Assembly: GCF_003129965.1 (NCBI RefSeq)
Contig: NZ_NRCJ01000003.1
Location: 62,001 to 126,000, forward strand
Direction of reading: 5' to 3'
DNA length: 64,000 nt
Source: Aggregatibacter kilianii
GTDB lineage: Bacteria > Pseudomonadota > Gammaproteobacteria > Enterobacterales > Pasteurellaceae
Positions within the stretch are counted from its first letter, which is position 1. Each line of letters starts with the position of its first letter. A program made the position numbers and the translations under genes. The notes beneath the pieces are model-generated. The model ran no database searches, was not told the origin of the DNA, and saw only the letters and a program-made list of their open reading frames with translations. Positions 26,572 to 36,727 of the stretch are shown here, piece after piece.

Positions 26572-27027
26572 TTAAATATGTTTGGATTTCCTACTAAAAA
26601 CGGCAAGTAATGTCCAAAAGGAGAGGAGTGAACAAGCAAAGAAAAGCGCTGCCATTGCATATTCCGCAAAACTGTCATCCTCAGGATCGGGTCTTTTTAT
26701 TATCTGCGGTTCATTCACTAAATATTGCCGTTTTATACTGCCGCCCGTCATTAAGATATCACGTTCCGCCGTATTGACTTGATAAGTCTTTAATATAATA
26801 AGGCGGTTTCCTTCTGTCATAAATTTAACATCACCACGATGCCATTTACCTGATTTGCCAACCGTTTCAAAATGATAGTGCTTATCAGCATAGACATCAG
26901 CAATTTTTGACGGTTCGTCGGCAAAGCGCGCCAGTTTATTACCTTTTTGCACGAAATAAAAAGTCGTCATCCAGAGAAATAGCGTGATTGAAAACGCCAA
27001 AATAATGAAAAGAATTTTTCTAAGCAT
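26572..27027 (-). CDS. Small two-TM membrane protein
   Basis: A 151-residue protein with a membrane helix at each end (about 5-27 and 122-144) and a roughly 95-residue domain between them, likely outside the cytoplasm. The layout resembles DUF3592-type proteins, but the match is by architecture only. AAGGGA lies 6 nt before the ATG. It is transcribed leftward, toward the second Sel1 gene. Function unknown. Confidence 0.65.
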   Translation of the reverse strand: MLRKILFIILAFSITLFLWMTTFYFVQKGNKLARFADEPSKIADVYADKHYHFETVGKSGKWHRGDVKFMTEGNRLIILKTYQVNTAERDILMTGGSIKRQYLVNEPQIIKRPDPEDDSFAEYAMAALFFACSLLSFWTLLAVFSRKSKHI

Positions 27028-27129
27028 ATCGTCCCTTAAGGAATTAAATGGATTTGAGAAAATAATACTTTATTTCATAGAAATTAAAATCACTTAAAAC
27101 AGACAAAATTTGTATTGTACTCCCCCTCT

Positions 27130-27197
27130 GATAGCGCAAGCGTCCACGCTTGTGTTTTGTTTATTCTTACGGCACAAGCGCGGACGCTTGCGCCATC
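27130..27197. repeat. Second REP-like double hairpin
   Basis: Arms 27134-27154 and 27173-27193 (21 nt each) are complementary except for one position and are separated by an 18-nt spacer. Each arm is itself self-complementary (CAAGCG-TCCA-CGCTTG). The layout mirrors the element at 16857-16924, including the spacer length, but the sequence is different and there is no GTAG foot. It lies in the 317-nt gap 27028-27344, where nothing else is seen. Confidence 0.7.
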
Positions 27198-27344
27198 GTT
27201 AAGGAGCTCGTTTCCCAATGTGTGCCTAAATCTGTTAGTTACAAACACACGCTATAAGGGTGCGCTATCGTTTCCTCTATTCTTTCATAGATAGTGCCGG
27301 CATTAATTGCCATCATCGCTATTTGTTAAAAACGCCTCAAATTT

Positions 27345-28403
27345 CTACCGCACTTTTCTCACTTCCATTTTATATGGCAACACCTGCGTTTGGCATTCCT
27401 TGGCAATTTCACGGGTTTCACTTTCAAAATGCCAAGTTGCCTTGCCTTGATTGAAATCCGTTAAAAGAATGGATGTTCGATAAGGCACATAATCACAATT
27501 TCCGATTCTCACCTTGCTGTCATTTTCCACTGCGTAGCTTTCATTTTCCACTTCGTGGCTTTCTTCGATTTCTTCTTGCGGAGGGTCAGTTAACCGTAGA
27601 TCCAATGCTAATAAACGGTTTTGCTCATCCGTATAAGCTTCTTCAAGTTTAACCCAGGCATTTTTTGATTGGTTTTGTGTATGAAATGTGATCACATCCT
27701 CATACTGATTGACTTCATACCGAGCCGCCACATTTTTCGGTAAAAAAGGGCTTTGGAAAAGCTCAACCGTATTGGCTTGATAACTGGGGTTAGTCAACTT
27801 AAGTGTTGGAGAGAAATTTTTAAAGGTGACAGTGGCAACCTTGCAACTATCAAGCCTGTAATCTTCAAAACGTAGTGAAGTCTCAGTAGTATTGGGTTTA
27901 GCACGATAAATAGGCATCTGGTCATCAACGCAAACCACATCTTTTACCCCCATCACATGAATAGCCGGGTTATTAATGGAAAAAACGGGCACATTCGAGA
28001 CCAAATTAAAGCCATCAAGCTGCAAGTTTCCCCAAGGAATGGTGCTACCTTCAGGTGCCCTTAATTGGCGCTGATCACCACTGTCCTCGACAGCAATGAT
28101 TGTTCCAGCCGGCAAATTCGGCAAACCGCGCTCGGCGAATTCTTGAATTTCTTGTTCGGTGGCAAGGCGTTCGGTAATGAAACTGTGATCTTTTTCAAAT
28201 CCTGATGCAAAGGAAAGAATAAAAAAAGCGATCCAGCCGGCAATGATTCCGTCCACAACCAAAAATAAAATGAGAAAAGTGCGTGCAGTATTACGGCGTG
28301 CCTCGGGGGATTTATCTCGATTGTTTTCCCATTCAGCTAACCATGCCAAAAAAGCAATAAACGTGCCCGCAGCTAAAAGTAAGCCAATTGTTTCAGCATC
28401 CAT
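27345..28403 (-). CDS. Two-TM membrane protein of unknown function, copy 2
   Basis: A 352-residue paralogue of the protein at 24237-25241. Two N-terminal membrane helices (about 6-23 and 41-66) have an ENNRDKSPEARR loop between them. A large C-terminal domain with Cys pairs follows (VVCVDD, LDSCKV, GNCDY, AKECQ), ending in KATWHF and CQTQVLPYKMEVRK. It carries an extra acidic Glu/Asn-rich insert (about 280-300, EEIEESHEVENESYAVEND) lacking in copy 1. AGGAAC precedes the ATG. Function unknown. Confidence 0.7.
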   Translation of the reverse strand: MDAETIGLLLAAGTFIAFLAWLAEWENNRDKSPEARRNTARTFLILFLVVDGIIAGWIAFFILSFASGFEKDHSFITERLATEQEIQEFAERGLPNLPAGTIIAVEDSGDQRQLRAPEGSTIPWGNLQLDGFNLVSNVPVFSINNPAIHVMGVKDVVCVDDQMPIYRAKPNTTETSLRFEDYRLDSCKVATVTFKNFSPTLKLTNPSYQANTVELFQSPFLPKNVAARYEVNQYEDVITFHTQNQSKNAWVKLEEAYTDEQNRLLALDLRLTDPPQEEIEESHEVENESYAVENDSKVRIGNCDYVPYRTSILLTDFNQGKATWHFESETREIAKECQTQVLPYKMEVRKVR

Positions 28404-28586
28404 AAAAGTTCCTTTGTGCTAATAAAAACCTGGGTATTTTAATGAATTTCAAGAGGATAAGCGACATTATTTATGCTATTGCCGATTCTATAATTGCGGA
28501 TGTTAAGAAGAGAAAACGTGATGGGGAAATAATAAAAGTGCGGTGTGTTTTTCAAGTGTTTTTTATATCGTTATCTTCCGAAAAAA

Positions 28587-28686
28587 TGTGATCTATATCA
28601 CAAAATTATGGCAGTAAATTCAAAACTGTGATCTTGGTCACATTTTATAAAAATATTGATTAAAAAATATTGTGATGTAGTTCACA
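28587..28686 (+). promoter_or_regulatory. Three CRP-like sites upstream of mtlA
   Basis: TGTGATCTATATCACA (28587-28602), TGTGATCTTGGTCACA (28627-28642) and TGTGATGTAGTTCACA (28671-28686) each carry the TGTGA-N6-TCACA core. Start-to-start spacings are 40 and 44 bp, about four helical turns, so the three lie roughly on one face of the DNA. They fill the otherwise gene-free stretch 28404-28764 and imply strong catabolite control of mannitol use. Confidence 0.88.
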
Positions 28687-28764
28687 TTTTCGCCTAAAAA
28701 AGTTTCTGACTAAAATTTTCTTGTGCTATTTTGACCGCACTTTAAACCTGTGACGGAGACAATT

Positions 28765-30645
28765 ATGTTATCAGCAAATGCGAAAGTGAAGATTCAAAGC
28801 TTCGGACGCTTTTTATCGAATATGGTGATGCCGAATATCGGCGCGTTTATTGCCTGGGGTTTTATTACGGCATTATTTATTCCGACCGGTTGGTTGCCGA
28901 ACGAGACGTTGGCGAAATTGGTCGGCCCGATGATTACTTATTTATTGCCGTTATTAATCGGTTATACGGGCGGTAAATTGGTTGGCGGCGATCGCGGCGC
29001 GGTGGTCGGTGCGATTACCACGGCAGGTGTGATTATCGGTACGGATATTCCAATGTTCTTAGGGGGGATGATTGCCGGTCCGACAGGCGGTTGGGCGATT
29101 AAAACCTTTGATAAATGGGCGCACGGTAAGATCAAAAGCGGTTTCGAGATGTTGGTCAACAACTTCTCCTCCGGCATTATCGGGATGATTCTGGCGATTT
29201 TGTTCTTCTGGGTTGTGGGTCCGGTGGTGAAATCTTTAACCGAAGTGTTGGCGGCGGGCGTAAAAGTGTTGGTGGATAACAATTTGTTACCATTGACCTC
29301 GATTTTCGTCGAACCTGCTAAGATTTTGTTCTTAAATAACGCGATCAACCACGGTATTTTCTCACCGCTTGGTATTCAACAATCACAAGAATTCGGTCAA
29401 TCTATTTTCTTCTTAATTGAAGCGAATCCGGGCCCGGGCTTGGGTGTGTTGTTAGCCTACATTTTCTTCGGTAGAGGTTCTGCCAAACAAACCGCAGGCG
29501 GTGCGGCGGTGATCCACTTCTTCGGCGGTATCCACGAAATTTATTTCCCTTATGTGTTGATGAATCCGCGTCTCTTGCTTGCGGTCATCGCTGGCGGGAT
29601 GTCAGGTGTGTTCACGCTGACTTTATTTAACGCGGGCTTAGTGTCACCGGCGTCTCCGGGTTCTATCATTGCGGTATTGCTCATGACACCGAAAGCCTCC
29701 TTAGTGGGCGTGTTGAGTTCCGTGGTGGTGGCTTGTGCCGTTTCCTTTGCGTTGTCCGCCTTCTTCTTGAAAATCCAAAAAGAAGAATCCACCAACTTGG
29801 AAGAAATGCAAGCGGCATCAAAAGCGATGAAATCCGGCAATGCCAATCAAGGCGTCGTGACCGATTACAAAGGCTTAACCAAAATTTATGTTTCTTGCGA
29901 CGCTGGCATGGGCTCCAGTGCCATGGGCGCGAGTATGTTACGCAAGAAAGTGAAAGACGCGGGCTTGCCGTTGGATGTCACCAACGTAGCGATTAACGAC
30001 TTGCCGGAAGATGCCCGTTTGGTCATCACTCACCAAGATTTAACCTTGCGTGCGAAAAAACAAGTGCCGAACGCCATGCACTTATCCTTAACCAACTTCT
30101 TGGATAACAAATTCTACGACAGTTTGGTACAGGATTTGAAAGAGCAGTTAAGCGCACAGCCGACAGCAGAAACTGCGCCGACGAAAGAAGACGTGGTGGA
30201 AGTGAACGGCACGAAATTCACCTTAACGCCGGAACAAATTTTCTTAGGTCTAAAAGCCGATAACAAAGAAGACGCCATTCGTTTTGCCGGCGAGCAATTA
30301 GTCAAAGCGGGCTTTGTTGAACCGAGCTATGTGGATGCCATGTTCGAACGTGAAAAACTGGTATCAACTTACCTAGGCGAAGGCGTTGCCGTGCCGCACG
30401 GTACGATTGAAGCGAAAGATGCGGTGCTGAAAACCGGTATCGTAGTGTGTCAATACCCGGCAGGCGTACGCTTTACCGAGGAAGAAGACGGCGTTGCCAA
30501 ACTGGTAGTGGGTATCGCGGCGAAAAACAACGAGCATATCCAAGTGGTATCGGCGATTACTAACGCCTTGGACAGCGACGAAGCCATTGAATTGCTGACC
30601 ACCACCAACGATGTGGAAAAAGTGTTGGCGCTGTTAAAACCGTAA
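28765..30645 (+). CDS. mtlA: PTS mannitol permease EIICBA
   Basis: Imports mannitol as mannitol-1-phosphate. The 626-residue product contains the EIIC membrane domain (about 10-335), the EIIB domain with its phosphorylated Cys in KIYVSCDAGMGSSAMGASML, and the EIIA domain (about 480-626) with the phosphorylated His in GVAVPHGTIEAKD. ATG at 28765 is chosen over a GTG at 28750 because CGGAG lies 7 nt upstream of it. It is the first gene of mtlADR. An imperfect uptake-sequence hairpin (30657-30693) lies before mtlD. Confidence 0.97.
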   Translation: MLSANAKVKIQSFGRFLSNMVMPNIGAFIAWGFITALFIPTGWLPNETLAKLVGPMITYLLPLLIGYTGGKLVGGDRGAVVGAITTAGVIIGTDIPMFLGGMIAGPTGGWAIKTFDKWAHGKIKSGFEMLVNNFSSGIIGMILAILFFWVVGPVVKSLTEVLAAGVKVLVDNNLLPLTSIFVEPAKILFLNNAINHGIFSPLGIQQSQEFGQSIFFLIEANPGPGLGVLLAYIFFGRGSAKQTAGGAAVIHFFGGIHEIYFPYVLMNPRLLLAVIAGGMSGVFTLTLFNAGLVSPASPGSIIAVLLMTPKASLVGVLSSVVVACAVSFALSAFFLKIQKEESTNLEEMQAASKAMKSGNANQGVVTDYKGLTKIYVSCDAGMGSSAMGASMLRKKVKDAGLPLDVTNVAINDLPEDARLVITHQDLTLRAKKQVPNAMHLSLTNFLDNKFYDSLVQDLKEQLSAQPTAETAPTKEDVVEVNGTKFTLTPEQIFLGLKADNKEDAIRFAGEQLVKAGFVEPSYVDAMFEREKLVSTYLGEGVAVPHGTIEAKDAVLKTGIVVCQYPAGVRFTEEEDGVAKLVVGIAAKNNEHIQVVSAITNALDSDEAIELLTTTNDVEKVLALLKP

Positions 30646-30656
30646 AGGGTAACGGA

Positions 30657-30697
30657 AAAGTGCGGTGTAAATTTGCAGTGTTTTTTACACCGCCTTT
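30657..30697 (+). repeat. Imperfect uptake-sequence hairpin between mtlA and mtlD
   Basis: AAAAGTGCGGTGTAAA (30657-30672) faces TTTACACCGCCTTT (from 30684). The right arm is an uptake sequence degraded by one base. It may attenuate read-through from mtlA to mtlD. Confidence 0.6.
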
Positions 30698-30730
30698 CAC
30701 AACAAATTTATTCAAACTCGGAGTCATAAC

Positions 30731-31879
30731 ATGAAAGCATTACATTTCGGCGCGGGCAATATCGGCCGCGGATTTATCGGAAAATTGTTAGCGGGCAGCG
30801 GCATTGAAGTGATTTTTGCCGACGTGAATGATAAGGTCATCGACCTGCTCAAAGCGCAACGCGCTTATCCCGTCAAAATCGTCGGTGATAGCGTGAATAC
30901 CGTAGAAAAAGTGACCAATGTCACCGGTGTGAATTCCAAAGATGAAAATGCCGTCATCGATTTATTCAACAGCGTGGATTTAGTCACTACGGCGGTAGGC
31001 CCGAACGTATTGAAAATCATAGCCGGCACCATTGCGAAAGGCTTGGTTGCCCGTTTTGCCGCCGGCAATAATACGCCGTTAAATATCATCGCCTGCGAAA
31101 ATATGGTGCGCGGCACGACTTTTTTAAAAGAACAAGTCTTCACCCATTTAACGCCGGAACAACAAGCCAAAGCCGAAGAACTGGTGGGTTTCGTGGATTC
31201 CGCCGTGGATCGTATTGTGCCGCCGGTACAAGCGGATGAAAGCGAGCCGTTGTTGGTTACGGTGGAAGAGTTCAGCGAATGGATTGTGGACGAAACCCAA
31301 TTTAAAGGGCAAATCCCGGCGATTGACGGCATGGAAAAAACCGACAATCTGATGGCGTTTGTGGAACGCAAATTGTTCACCCTAAACACCGGACACGCTA
31401 CCACCTCCTATTTAGGCAAATTGAAAGGCTATCGCTTTGTGAAAGAAAGCATTGAAGATGCAGGCATTAAAGCAGATGTGAAAGCCACTATGGAAGAAAG
31501 CGGCGCGGTGTTGATTAAACGTTACGGATTTGACCCGCAGGCGCACGCGGCGTATATCGAAAAAATCCTCAAACGTTTCGCTAACCCGTTCTTGGTGGAT
31601 GACGTGGATCGTGTGGGGCGCGAACCTTTGCGCAAATTAAGCTACAACGACCGTCTAATCAAACCGTTGCGCGGCACGCTGGAATACGGCTTACCGAATC
31701 AGCATTTGATTAACGCTATTGCGGCAGCCTTGGCGTACCGCAACGAACAGGATCCGCAAGCGCAGGAATTGGCAACATCCCTTGCCGAAAACGGCGTGGC
31801 GGAAACCGTGCGCAAATACACCGAGTTGCAGGATAACGCAGTGATTGAACGCATTGTGGCGGCGTATCAGGCAATTTAA
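30731..31879 (+). CDS. mtlD: Mannitol-1-phosphate 5-dehydrogenase
   Basis: Oxidises mannitol-1-phosphate to fructose-6-phosphate with NAD+. The 382 residues start with the NAD-binding motif [15 protein letters not shown]. They contain the long-chain polyol dehydrogenase segments [16 protein letters not shown] and [17 protein letters not shown], the latter holding the catalytic Lys/Asn/His region. Length equals the family norm. CGGAGT lies about 7 nt upstream of the ATG. Second gene of the mannitol operon. Confidence 0.97.
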   Translation: MKALHFGAGNIGRGFIGKLLAGSGIEVIFADVNDKVIDLLKAQRAYPVKIVGDSVNTVEKVTNVTGVNSKDENAVIDLFNSVDLVTTAVGPNVLKIIAGTIAKGLVARFAAGNNTPLNIIACENMVRGTTFLKEQVFTHLTPEQQAKAEELVGFVDSAVDRIVPPVQADESEPLLVTVEEFSEWIVDETQFKGQIPAIDGMEKTDNLMAFVERKLFTLNTGHATTSYLGKLKGYRFVKESIEDAGIKADVKATMEESGAVLIKRYGFDPQAHAAYIEKILKRFANPFLVDDVDRVGREPLRKLSYNDRLIKPLRGTLEYGLPNQHLINAIAAALAYRNEQDPQAQELATSLAENGVAETVRKYTELQDNAVIERIVAAYQAI

Positions 31880-31946
31880 ACGAACAGGGCGAATGAGAAT
31901 TCGCCCTCAGGGTTTAATAAATTTCAAATGTTAAAAGGATGTCCAG

Positions 31947-32459
31947 GTGCCGATTGATCAGGTTTATGAGAAATTAAACGGGGCAATTTCCATTCGCGGT
32001 TTTATTACGGCGTCCGTGGCGATTTTTGATGAAGCCATTGACGAGTTGATTAACCGCGTTTTTCGTAAAACGGATTTTGCCGTAAAATCCGTGGTGGATT
32101 CCCTGTTTGAAACCTCCGGCCCCCTCTCCGACCTCAGCATTCGTTTAAAAGTCTTGCTCGGTTTAGGCATTGTGGAACAACCGATCTTTGCCGACATCAT
32201 GCAATTTATCGAGCTAAAAGAAAGCCTGAACAACGACGAAAAAGAATATGATTTCTCCGATCAGATTATTCAGGATTTCGCGCAAAACTTAAATTTATTG
32301 GAAGATAAATCGCTCCTTAATTTCCCGCCGGAAGTCGAAAATCAGGATTCTTTGCTTTACCAAATCAAACATCAACGTAAAGAAAAAGTCATCCGCTCCA
32401 GCTTGATTCTCACCATCACCGACATTTGCGAACGCCTGCAAGTGGAAAGCCCGTTGTAG
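31947..32459 (+). CDS. mtlR: Mannitol operon repressor MtlR
   Basis: A 170-residue MtlR-family protein. Conserved segments are FRKTDFAVKSVVDSLFE, GPLSDLSIRLKVLLGLGI and LKESLNNDEKEYDFSD. In enteric bacteria MtlR represses mtlAD, probably without a classical DNA-binding helix-turn-helix. The start is GTG at 31947 with AAGGA about 9 nt upstream. Last gene of the operon; a bidirectional terminator follows. Confidence 0.92.
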   Translation: MPIDQVYEKLNGAISIRGFITASVAIFDEAIDELINRVFRKTDFAVKSVVDSLFETSGPLSDLSIRLKVLLGLGIVEQPIFADIMQFIELKESLNNDEKEYDFSDQIIQDFAQNLNLLEDKSLLNFPPEVENQDSLLYQIKHQRKEKVIRSSLILTITDICERLQVESPL

Positions 32460-32518
32460 ATTTTGGGCGGAAAAGTGCGGTCGTTTTTTCAGATGTTTTT
32501 CATCTCGCCATAAAAAAC

Positions 32519-32550
32519 AAAAGACCTGAATCGGCTTCAGGTCTTTTTAC
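32519..32550. terminator. Bidirectional terminator between mtlR and iolG
   Basis: AAAAGACCTGAA (32519-32530) pairs with TTCAGGTCTTTT (32536-32547), with A residues before and T residues after. It can serve both converging operons. Confidence 0.93.
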
Positions 32551-32566
32551 TATTGGATAATGGATG

Positions 32567-33577
32567 TTAAGCAATTTCTGCCAGTTTCACCGGACGTCCT
32601 TCATCTAAAGAGCGTTTGGCGGCAAGGGCGATAATTACAGGTTGTAACCCGTCGTTGCCGTTCACCAAAGTCGGTTTGTCGTTCACCACGGAATCCACAA
32701 AGCACGCCATTTCATCGGCAAAAGATTGCATGTAGCGCTCTAAGAAGAAGTATTTCGGTTTTTCGGCAATCACGCCCGCTTCGCAGGAATACACGGCGGT
32801 GGAATCCGTATCATTGCGGGTTTGTACTGCCCCTTTTGAACCGAACACTTCTGCCCGTTGGTCGTAGCCGTAAACCGCTTTGCGACTGTTGTCGATGACG
32901 CCGATGGCGCCGTTGGCGAGTTTTAAAGTGATGACGGCGGTGTCAATGTCGCCGGCTTTGCCGATTTCCGGATTCACCAGCACGCCGCCTGCGGCATACA
33001 CTTCTACCACTTCGCTGCCGGATAAATAACGGATCATGTCGAAATCGTGAATGGTCATATCAAAGAACATCCCGCCGGACACTTTCACATATTCGATCGG
33101 TGGCGCATCCGGATCGCGGGAGGTGACGCGGATTAAGTGCGGTTCGCCGATGTCGCCGTTTGCTACGCGGGTTTTAATGGCTTTGAAGTTGTGGTCGAAG
33201 CGGCGATTGAAACCTACTTGGAATTTCACACCGGCTTTTTCCACTTCCGCCAACACGTCTTTAATGCGATTTACGTCGGCATCCACCGGTTTTTCGCAGA
33301 AAATGTGTTTGCCGGCACGGGCGGCTTCGATAGAAATCGGCGCATGAGTGTTAGTGGAGGAACACACCAACACCGCATCAATTTCAGGGTCTTGTAGGAT
33401 TTGTTTGTAATCTTCATAAACGTGCGGAATGCCCATGCCTTTTGCCCATTGTTTGAGCTCATCGGTCACGCGCACATCAGAGATCGCTTTGATTTCAGCG
33501 CCTTTGACATATTTTGTAATACTTTCGGAATGCACGCGACCGATGCGGCCTGCGCCGATAATGCCTACTTTAATCAT
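32567..33577 (-). CDS. iolG: Inositol 2-dehydrogenase
   Basis: Oxidises myo-inositol to 2-keto-myo-inositol (scyllo-inosose) with NAD+, the first step of the iol pathway. The 336-residue Gfo/Idh/MocA protein has the Rossmann motif GIIGAGRIGRVH, the catalytic lysine motif CEKPVD, and the second-domain segment GGMFFDMTIHDFDMIRYL with the Asp/His pair. Third gene of iolD-iolE-iolG, reading leftward, 2 nt after iolE, so co-transcribed. An uptake sequence lies inside it (about 33137). Confidence 0.94.
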   Translation of the reverse strand: MIKVGIIGAGRIGRVHSESITKYVKGAEIKAISDVRVTDELKQWAKGMGIPHVYEDYKQILQDPEIDAVLVCSSTNTHAPISIEAARAGKHIFCEKPVDADVNRIKDVLAEVEKAGVKFQVGFNRRFDHNFKAIKTRVANGDIGEPHLIRVTSRDPDAPPIEYVKVSGGMFFDMTIHDFDMIRYLSGSEVVEVYAAGGVLVNPEIGKAGDIDTAVITLKLANGAIGVIDNSRKAVYGYDQRAEVFGSKGAVQTRNDTDSTAVYSCEAGVIAEKPKYFFLERYMQSFADEMACFVDSVVNDKPTLVNGNDGLQPVIIALAAKRSLDEGRPVKLAEIA

Positions 33578-33579
33578 AA

Positions 33580-34476
33580 TTAAATCCCCGCTGTTTCTTT
33601 AATGTATTTACGACCTTTGACGGCGTATTCAAACGGATTGGCAATCGCCGGATCCTGTTCTGCTTCAACCACCATCCAACCTTTGTAATTGTGTTTTTCG
33701 AGAATGTCGAAAATCGGTCTGAAGTCGATAACGCCATCGCCCGGCACGGTAAATGTACCTTTGCGCACGCCCTCCAGGAAGCTCAGATCTTTGGCTTTCA
33801 CTTCCGCTACCACTTCATCACGCACGTCTTTGAGGTGGACGTGGCAAATACGGTCGATGTATTTTTCCAAGACGTCCAGCATGGCTTTTTGCGAGCCTTC
33901 GGAATAATAAAGGTGACCTGAATCGAATAACAAATACACGTCGTCGTTGACCACCGCCATATATTTATCAATTTCCGCAGGCGTTTGAATGCCGGTGCCC
34001 ATGTGGTGGTGCAGGCAGACTTTCATGCCTTTTTCGGCAGCCAGTTTGGCAAGCTCGTTATAACCTTCCGCTAATTTTTGCCATTCCTCTTCGGTGAAGA
34101 CGGTTTTCTCTTTGAAAACAGATTTTGTGGTGCCTTGGATACTGCGACTTTGTTCGGAGCAACCGATAACTTTGGCGCCCATGGCATGCAGGAAATCACG
34201 ATGTTTGATAAATTCTTTGATGGTTTCTTCTTTTTTGCCGTCCACAAAAAACGTACTGAACCAGGCATTGCAAATTTGAATCCCGCGAACACTCAGCTTA
34301 TGTTTTAGCACTTCTACATCACGCGGATATTTATTTCCGACCTCACAGCCGGTGAATCCCGCCAGCGCCATTTCGCTCACACATTGTTCAAAGGTATTCT
34401 CTTTGCCAAGATCAGGCATATCATCATTTGTCCAACCGATTGGCGCGATACCTAATTTCACGTTTTCAGCTTTCAT
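33580..34476 (-). CDS. iolE: Myo-inosose-2 dehydratase
   Basis: Dehydrates 2-keto-myo-inositol to the diketone used by IolD. The 298-residue sugar-isomerase-like TIM barrel starts [17 protein letters not shown]. Metal-site residues are in [16 protein letters not shown] and HVHLKDVR, and it ends in [11 protein letters not shown]. All are family hallmarks. It lies 58 nt after iolD and 2 nt before iolG. Confidence 0.95.
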   Translation of the reverse strand: MKAENVKLGIAPIGWTNDDMPDLGKENTFEQCVSEMALAGFTGCEVGNKYPRDVEVLKHKLSVRGIQICNAWFSTFFVDGKKEETIKEFIKHRDFLHAMGAKVIGCSEQSRSIQGTTKSVFKEKTVFTEEEWQKLAEGYNELAKLAAEKGMKVCLHHHMGTGIQTPAEIDKYMAVVNDDVYLLFDSGHLYYSEGSQKAMLDVLEKYIDRICHVHLKDVRDEVVAEVKAKDLSFLEGVRKGTFTVPGDGVIDFRPIFDILEKHNYKGWMVVEAEQDPAIANPFEYAVKGRKYIKETAGI

Positions 34477-34534
34477 AGTTTTTTCCTTCTCAACAGAATG
34501 GTTAAATTGGAGATAATGATTTTTGAATCACGAA

Positions 34535-36481
34535 TTAATAACGTCTTGCTTCATTAATGTGTTTCACGCTGCTTTCATGGGCTTTGCGGATGGTTTCTTT
34601 TTCCGACACTTCCGCCACGCCCACATGCCACCAGCTACCGTAACCGTGAATCATGGTTTTCGGCAACACTTTAATATCAATTAACGTGGAAACAGGTTGT
34701 TTCTTAGCGTCCGCTAAGGCAGTACGCAATTCGTCTTCTGTGGTGACTTTATAGGTTTTGCATCCGTAAGAGGCGGCATTCATGGCGAAGTCAACAGGCA
34801 CGAACCCGCCGTCCAGTTTATCGGTTTGCGGATTTCTGAAACGGAACTCGGTGGCGAAACTGTCCATGCCGTTGCCGATTTGCAGATTGTTAATGCAACC
34901 GTTGGTCATGTTATCGAATAAAATCACATTGATTTTTTTGTGTTCCTGTACCGATGTCACTAATTCGGAATGAAGCATCATGTAGGAGCCGTCGCCCAGC
35001 AAGGCGTAAACGTCTTTTTCCGGTTTGGCTAATTTTGCCCCTAGTGCGGCGTTGACTTCGTAGCCCATACAGGAATAGCCGTATTCCAAGTGGTAAGTGT
35101 TTTCACCTTTAGATTGCCAAGCCCGTTGCAAGTCGCCCGGCAAGCTACCGGCGGCACCCACGATAATGTCGTTTTCGCCCAAAGTTTCATTAAGAATGCC
35201 TAAAACGCGGCTTTGTGTTAGGCGGGATTGAGTGAGTTTGATAAATTCCGCATACACTTTTTCCCGATCGAGGGCATCATTTACTTCCGGCACGAAATCG
35301 GTTTCCGTATAAGTGGCGTGATAAATGCGTTGCAGCTCTTGGGCAAATTGCGCTTTGGCTTCGGCGACAGCGTTGCCCCAGTGGGCGCGGTAACGATAGC
35401 CGGTCGGCGCCAAAAGTGCGGTCAGTTTTTCCAGTGTTTCTTTGGCGTCGGCAACCACTTGCACACCGTCCAGTTTATAAGCGTCAAAACGGGCAACGTT
35501 GATATTCAGGAATTTCACATCCGGGTTTTGGAAGATCCATTTGGAGGAGGTGGTGAAATCCGTGTAGCGCGTGCCGATGCCGATCACCAGATCCGCTTCT
35601 TTTGCCAACAGGTTGGCGCTCAAACAGCCGGTTTCGCCCACGCCGCCCACATTCAAAACGTGCTCGGAAACGACCGCACTTTTACCCGCTTGGGTTTCGG
35701 CAAAAGGAATCTGGAAGGTTTCGGCAAATTGTTTTAACTGTTCCGCCGCTTCGGAATAGCGCACGCCGCCGCCACAAATGATTAACGGCTTTTTCGCATT
35801 CATGATCAGATCAACGGCGGCTTTCAGCATCGGTTCGGTCGGTAGCGTGCGCTCGATGCGATGAATACGTTTTTGCAGGAAATATTCCGGGAAATCATAG
35901 GCTTCCGCTTGAACGTCTTGTGGCAGGGCGATAGTCACTGCGCCGGTGTCCGCCGGATCCGTTAATACCCGCATGGCGTTAATGCAGGCGGTCATCAATT
36001 GTTCCGGGCGGCTGACTCTGTCCCAATATTTGCTGACGGCGCGAAAAGCATCGTTGGTGCTGATGCTTAAATCATGAAATTGTTCAATTTGTTGCAATAC
36101 CGGATCCGGCTGGCGGGTAGCAAACACATCGCCGGGTAAAAGAAGAAGCGGAATGCGGTTGGCTGTTGCGGTGGCGGCTGCGGTAATCATGTTAGCGGCA
36201 CCGGGACCGACGGAGGAGGTGCAGGCATAAATTTTTTTGCGCAGATTTTGTTTCGCAAAACCGATCGCCACATGCGCCATGCCTTGTTCGTTCCTCCCTT
36301 GGCGTACGATGAGGTCGCCGCTGTCCTGCTCCAACGCCTGACCGATGCCGAGCACGTTGCCATGACCGAAAATACCAAAGATACCTTCAACAAATTTTGT
36401 TACTTTGCCGTCAAATTCAATATATTGATTATCAAGGAATTTTATAAGCGCTTGCGCAACAGTAAGTCTTACGGTTTTCAT
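34535..36481 (-). CDS. iolD: 3D-(3,5/4)-trihydroxycyclohexane-1,2-dione hydrolase
   Basis: A thiamine-diphosphate enzyme that opens the inositol-derived ring to 5-deoxyglucuronate. The 648 residues show the ThDP architecture: N-terminal Pyr domain, central domain (about 220-360) and a C-terminal PP domain with the GDG motif ([13 protein letters not shown]) and a downstream Asn (NMTNGCINN). First gene of the leftward iolDEG operon. Its promoter region (36482-36791) is shared with divergent iolC and carries two copies of the proposed iol operator. Two uptake sequences lie inside it. Confidence 0.95.
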   Translation of the reverse strand: MKTVRLTVAQALIKFLDNQYIEFDGKVTKFVEGIFGIFGHGNVLGIGQALEQDSGDLIVRQGRNEQGMAHVAIGFAKQNLRKKIYACTSSVGPGAANMITAAATATANRIPLLLLPGDVFATRQPDPVLQQIEQFHDLSISTNDAFRAVSKYWDRVSRPEQLMTACINAMRVLTDPADTGAVTIALPQDVQAEAYDFPEYFLQKRIHRIERTLPTEPMLKAAVDLIMNAKKPLIICGGGVRYSEAAEQLKQFAETFQIPFAETQAGKSAVVSEHVLNVGGVGETGCLSANLLAKEADLVIGIGTRYTDFTTSSKWIFQNPDVKFLNINVARFDAYKLDGVQVVADAKETLEKLTALLAPTGYRYRAHWGNAVAEAKAQFAQELQRIYHATYTETDFVPEVNDALDREKVYAEFIKLTQSRLTQSRVLGILNETLGENDIIVGAAGSLPGDLQRAWQSKGENTYHLEYGYSCMGYEVNAALGAKLAKPEKDVYALLGDGSYMMLHSELVTSVQEHKKINVILFDNMTNGCINNLQIGNGMDSFATEFRFRNPQTDKLDGGFVPVDFAMNAASYGCKTYKVTTEDELRTALADAKKQPVSTLIDIKVLPKTMIHGYGSWWHVGVAEVSEKETIRKAHESSVKHINEARRY

Positions 36482-36551
36482 TAGAATCTCCTTTTACGGG
36501 TAGCTAGCATTGAAACAAGTATATAAGCATTCTTTTAATTTTAAATCTTTT

Positions 36552-36587
36552 TGAAACAAAAATTTCATTTTTGAGACATAGATCAAA
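36552..36587 (-). promoter_or_regulatory. Composite CRP-like site plus palindromic operator before iolD
   Basis: Palindrome TGAAACAAAAATTTCA (36552-36567). Exactly 4 nt away (36572-36587) lies a sequence that on the minus strand reads TTTGATCTATGTCTCA, matching the CRP consensus at 12 of 16 positions. The same CRP-like / 4 nt / palindrome unit occurs at 40639-40674 and 43046-43081. It lies about 70 nt before iolD. Confidence 0.6.
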
Positions 36588-36727
36588 TTTTTCCGAATTT
36601 ATGTTTTATATTAAAAAATCAGGTTAACAGCCTGTTAAATCTTGCAACATAATACTTCCGATAAAAAATCGGGATTCCTCGGTTTTGTGATTAACCTCTA
36701 AAAAATCAAATTCCAATATTGATTTTT

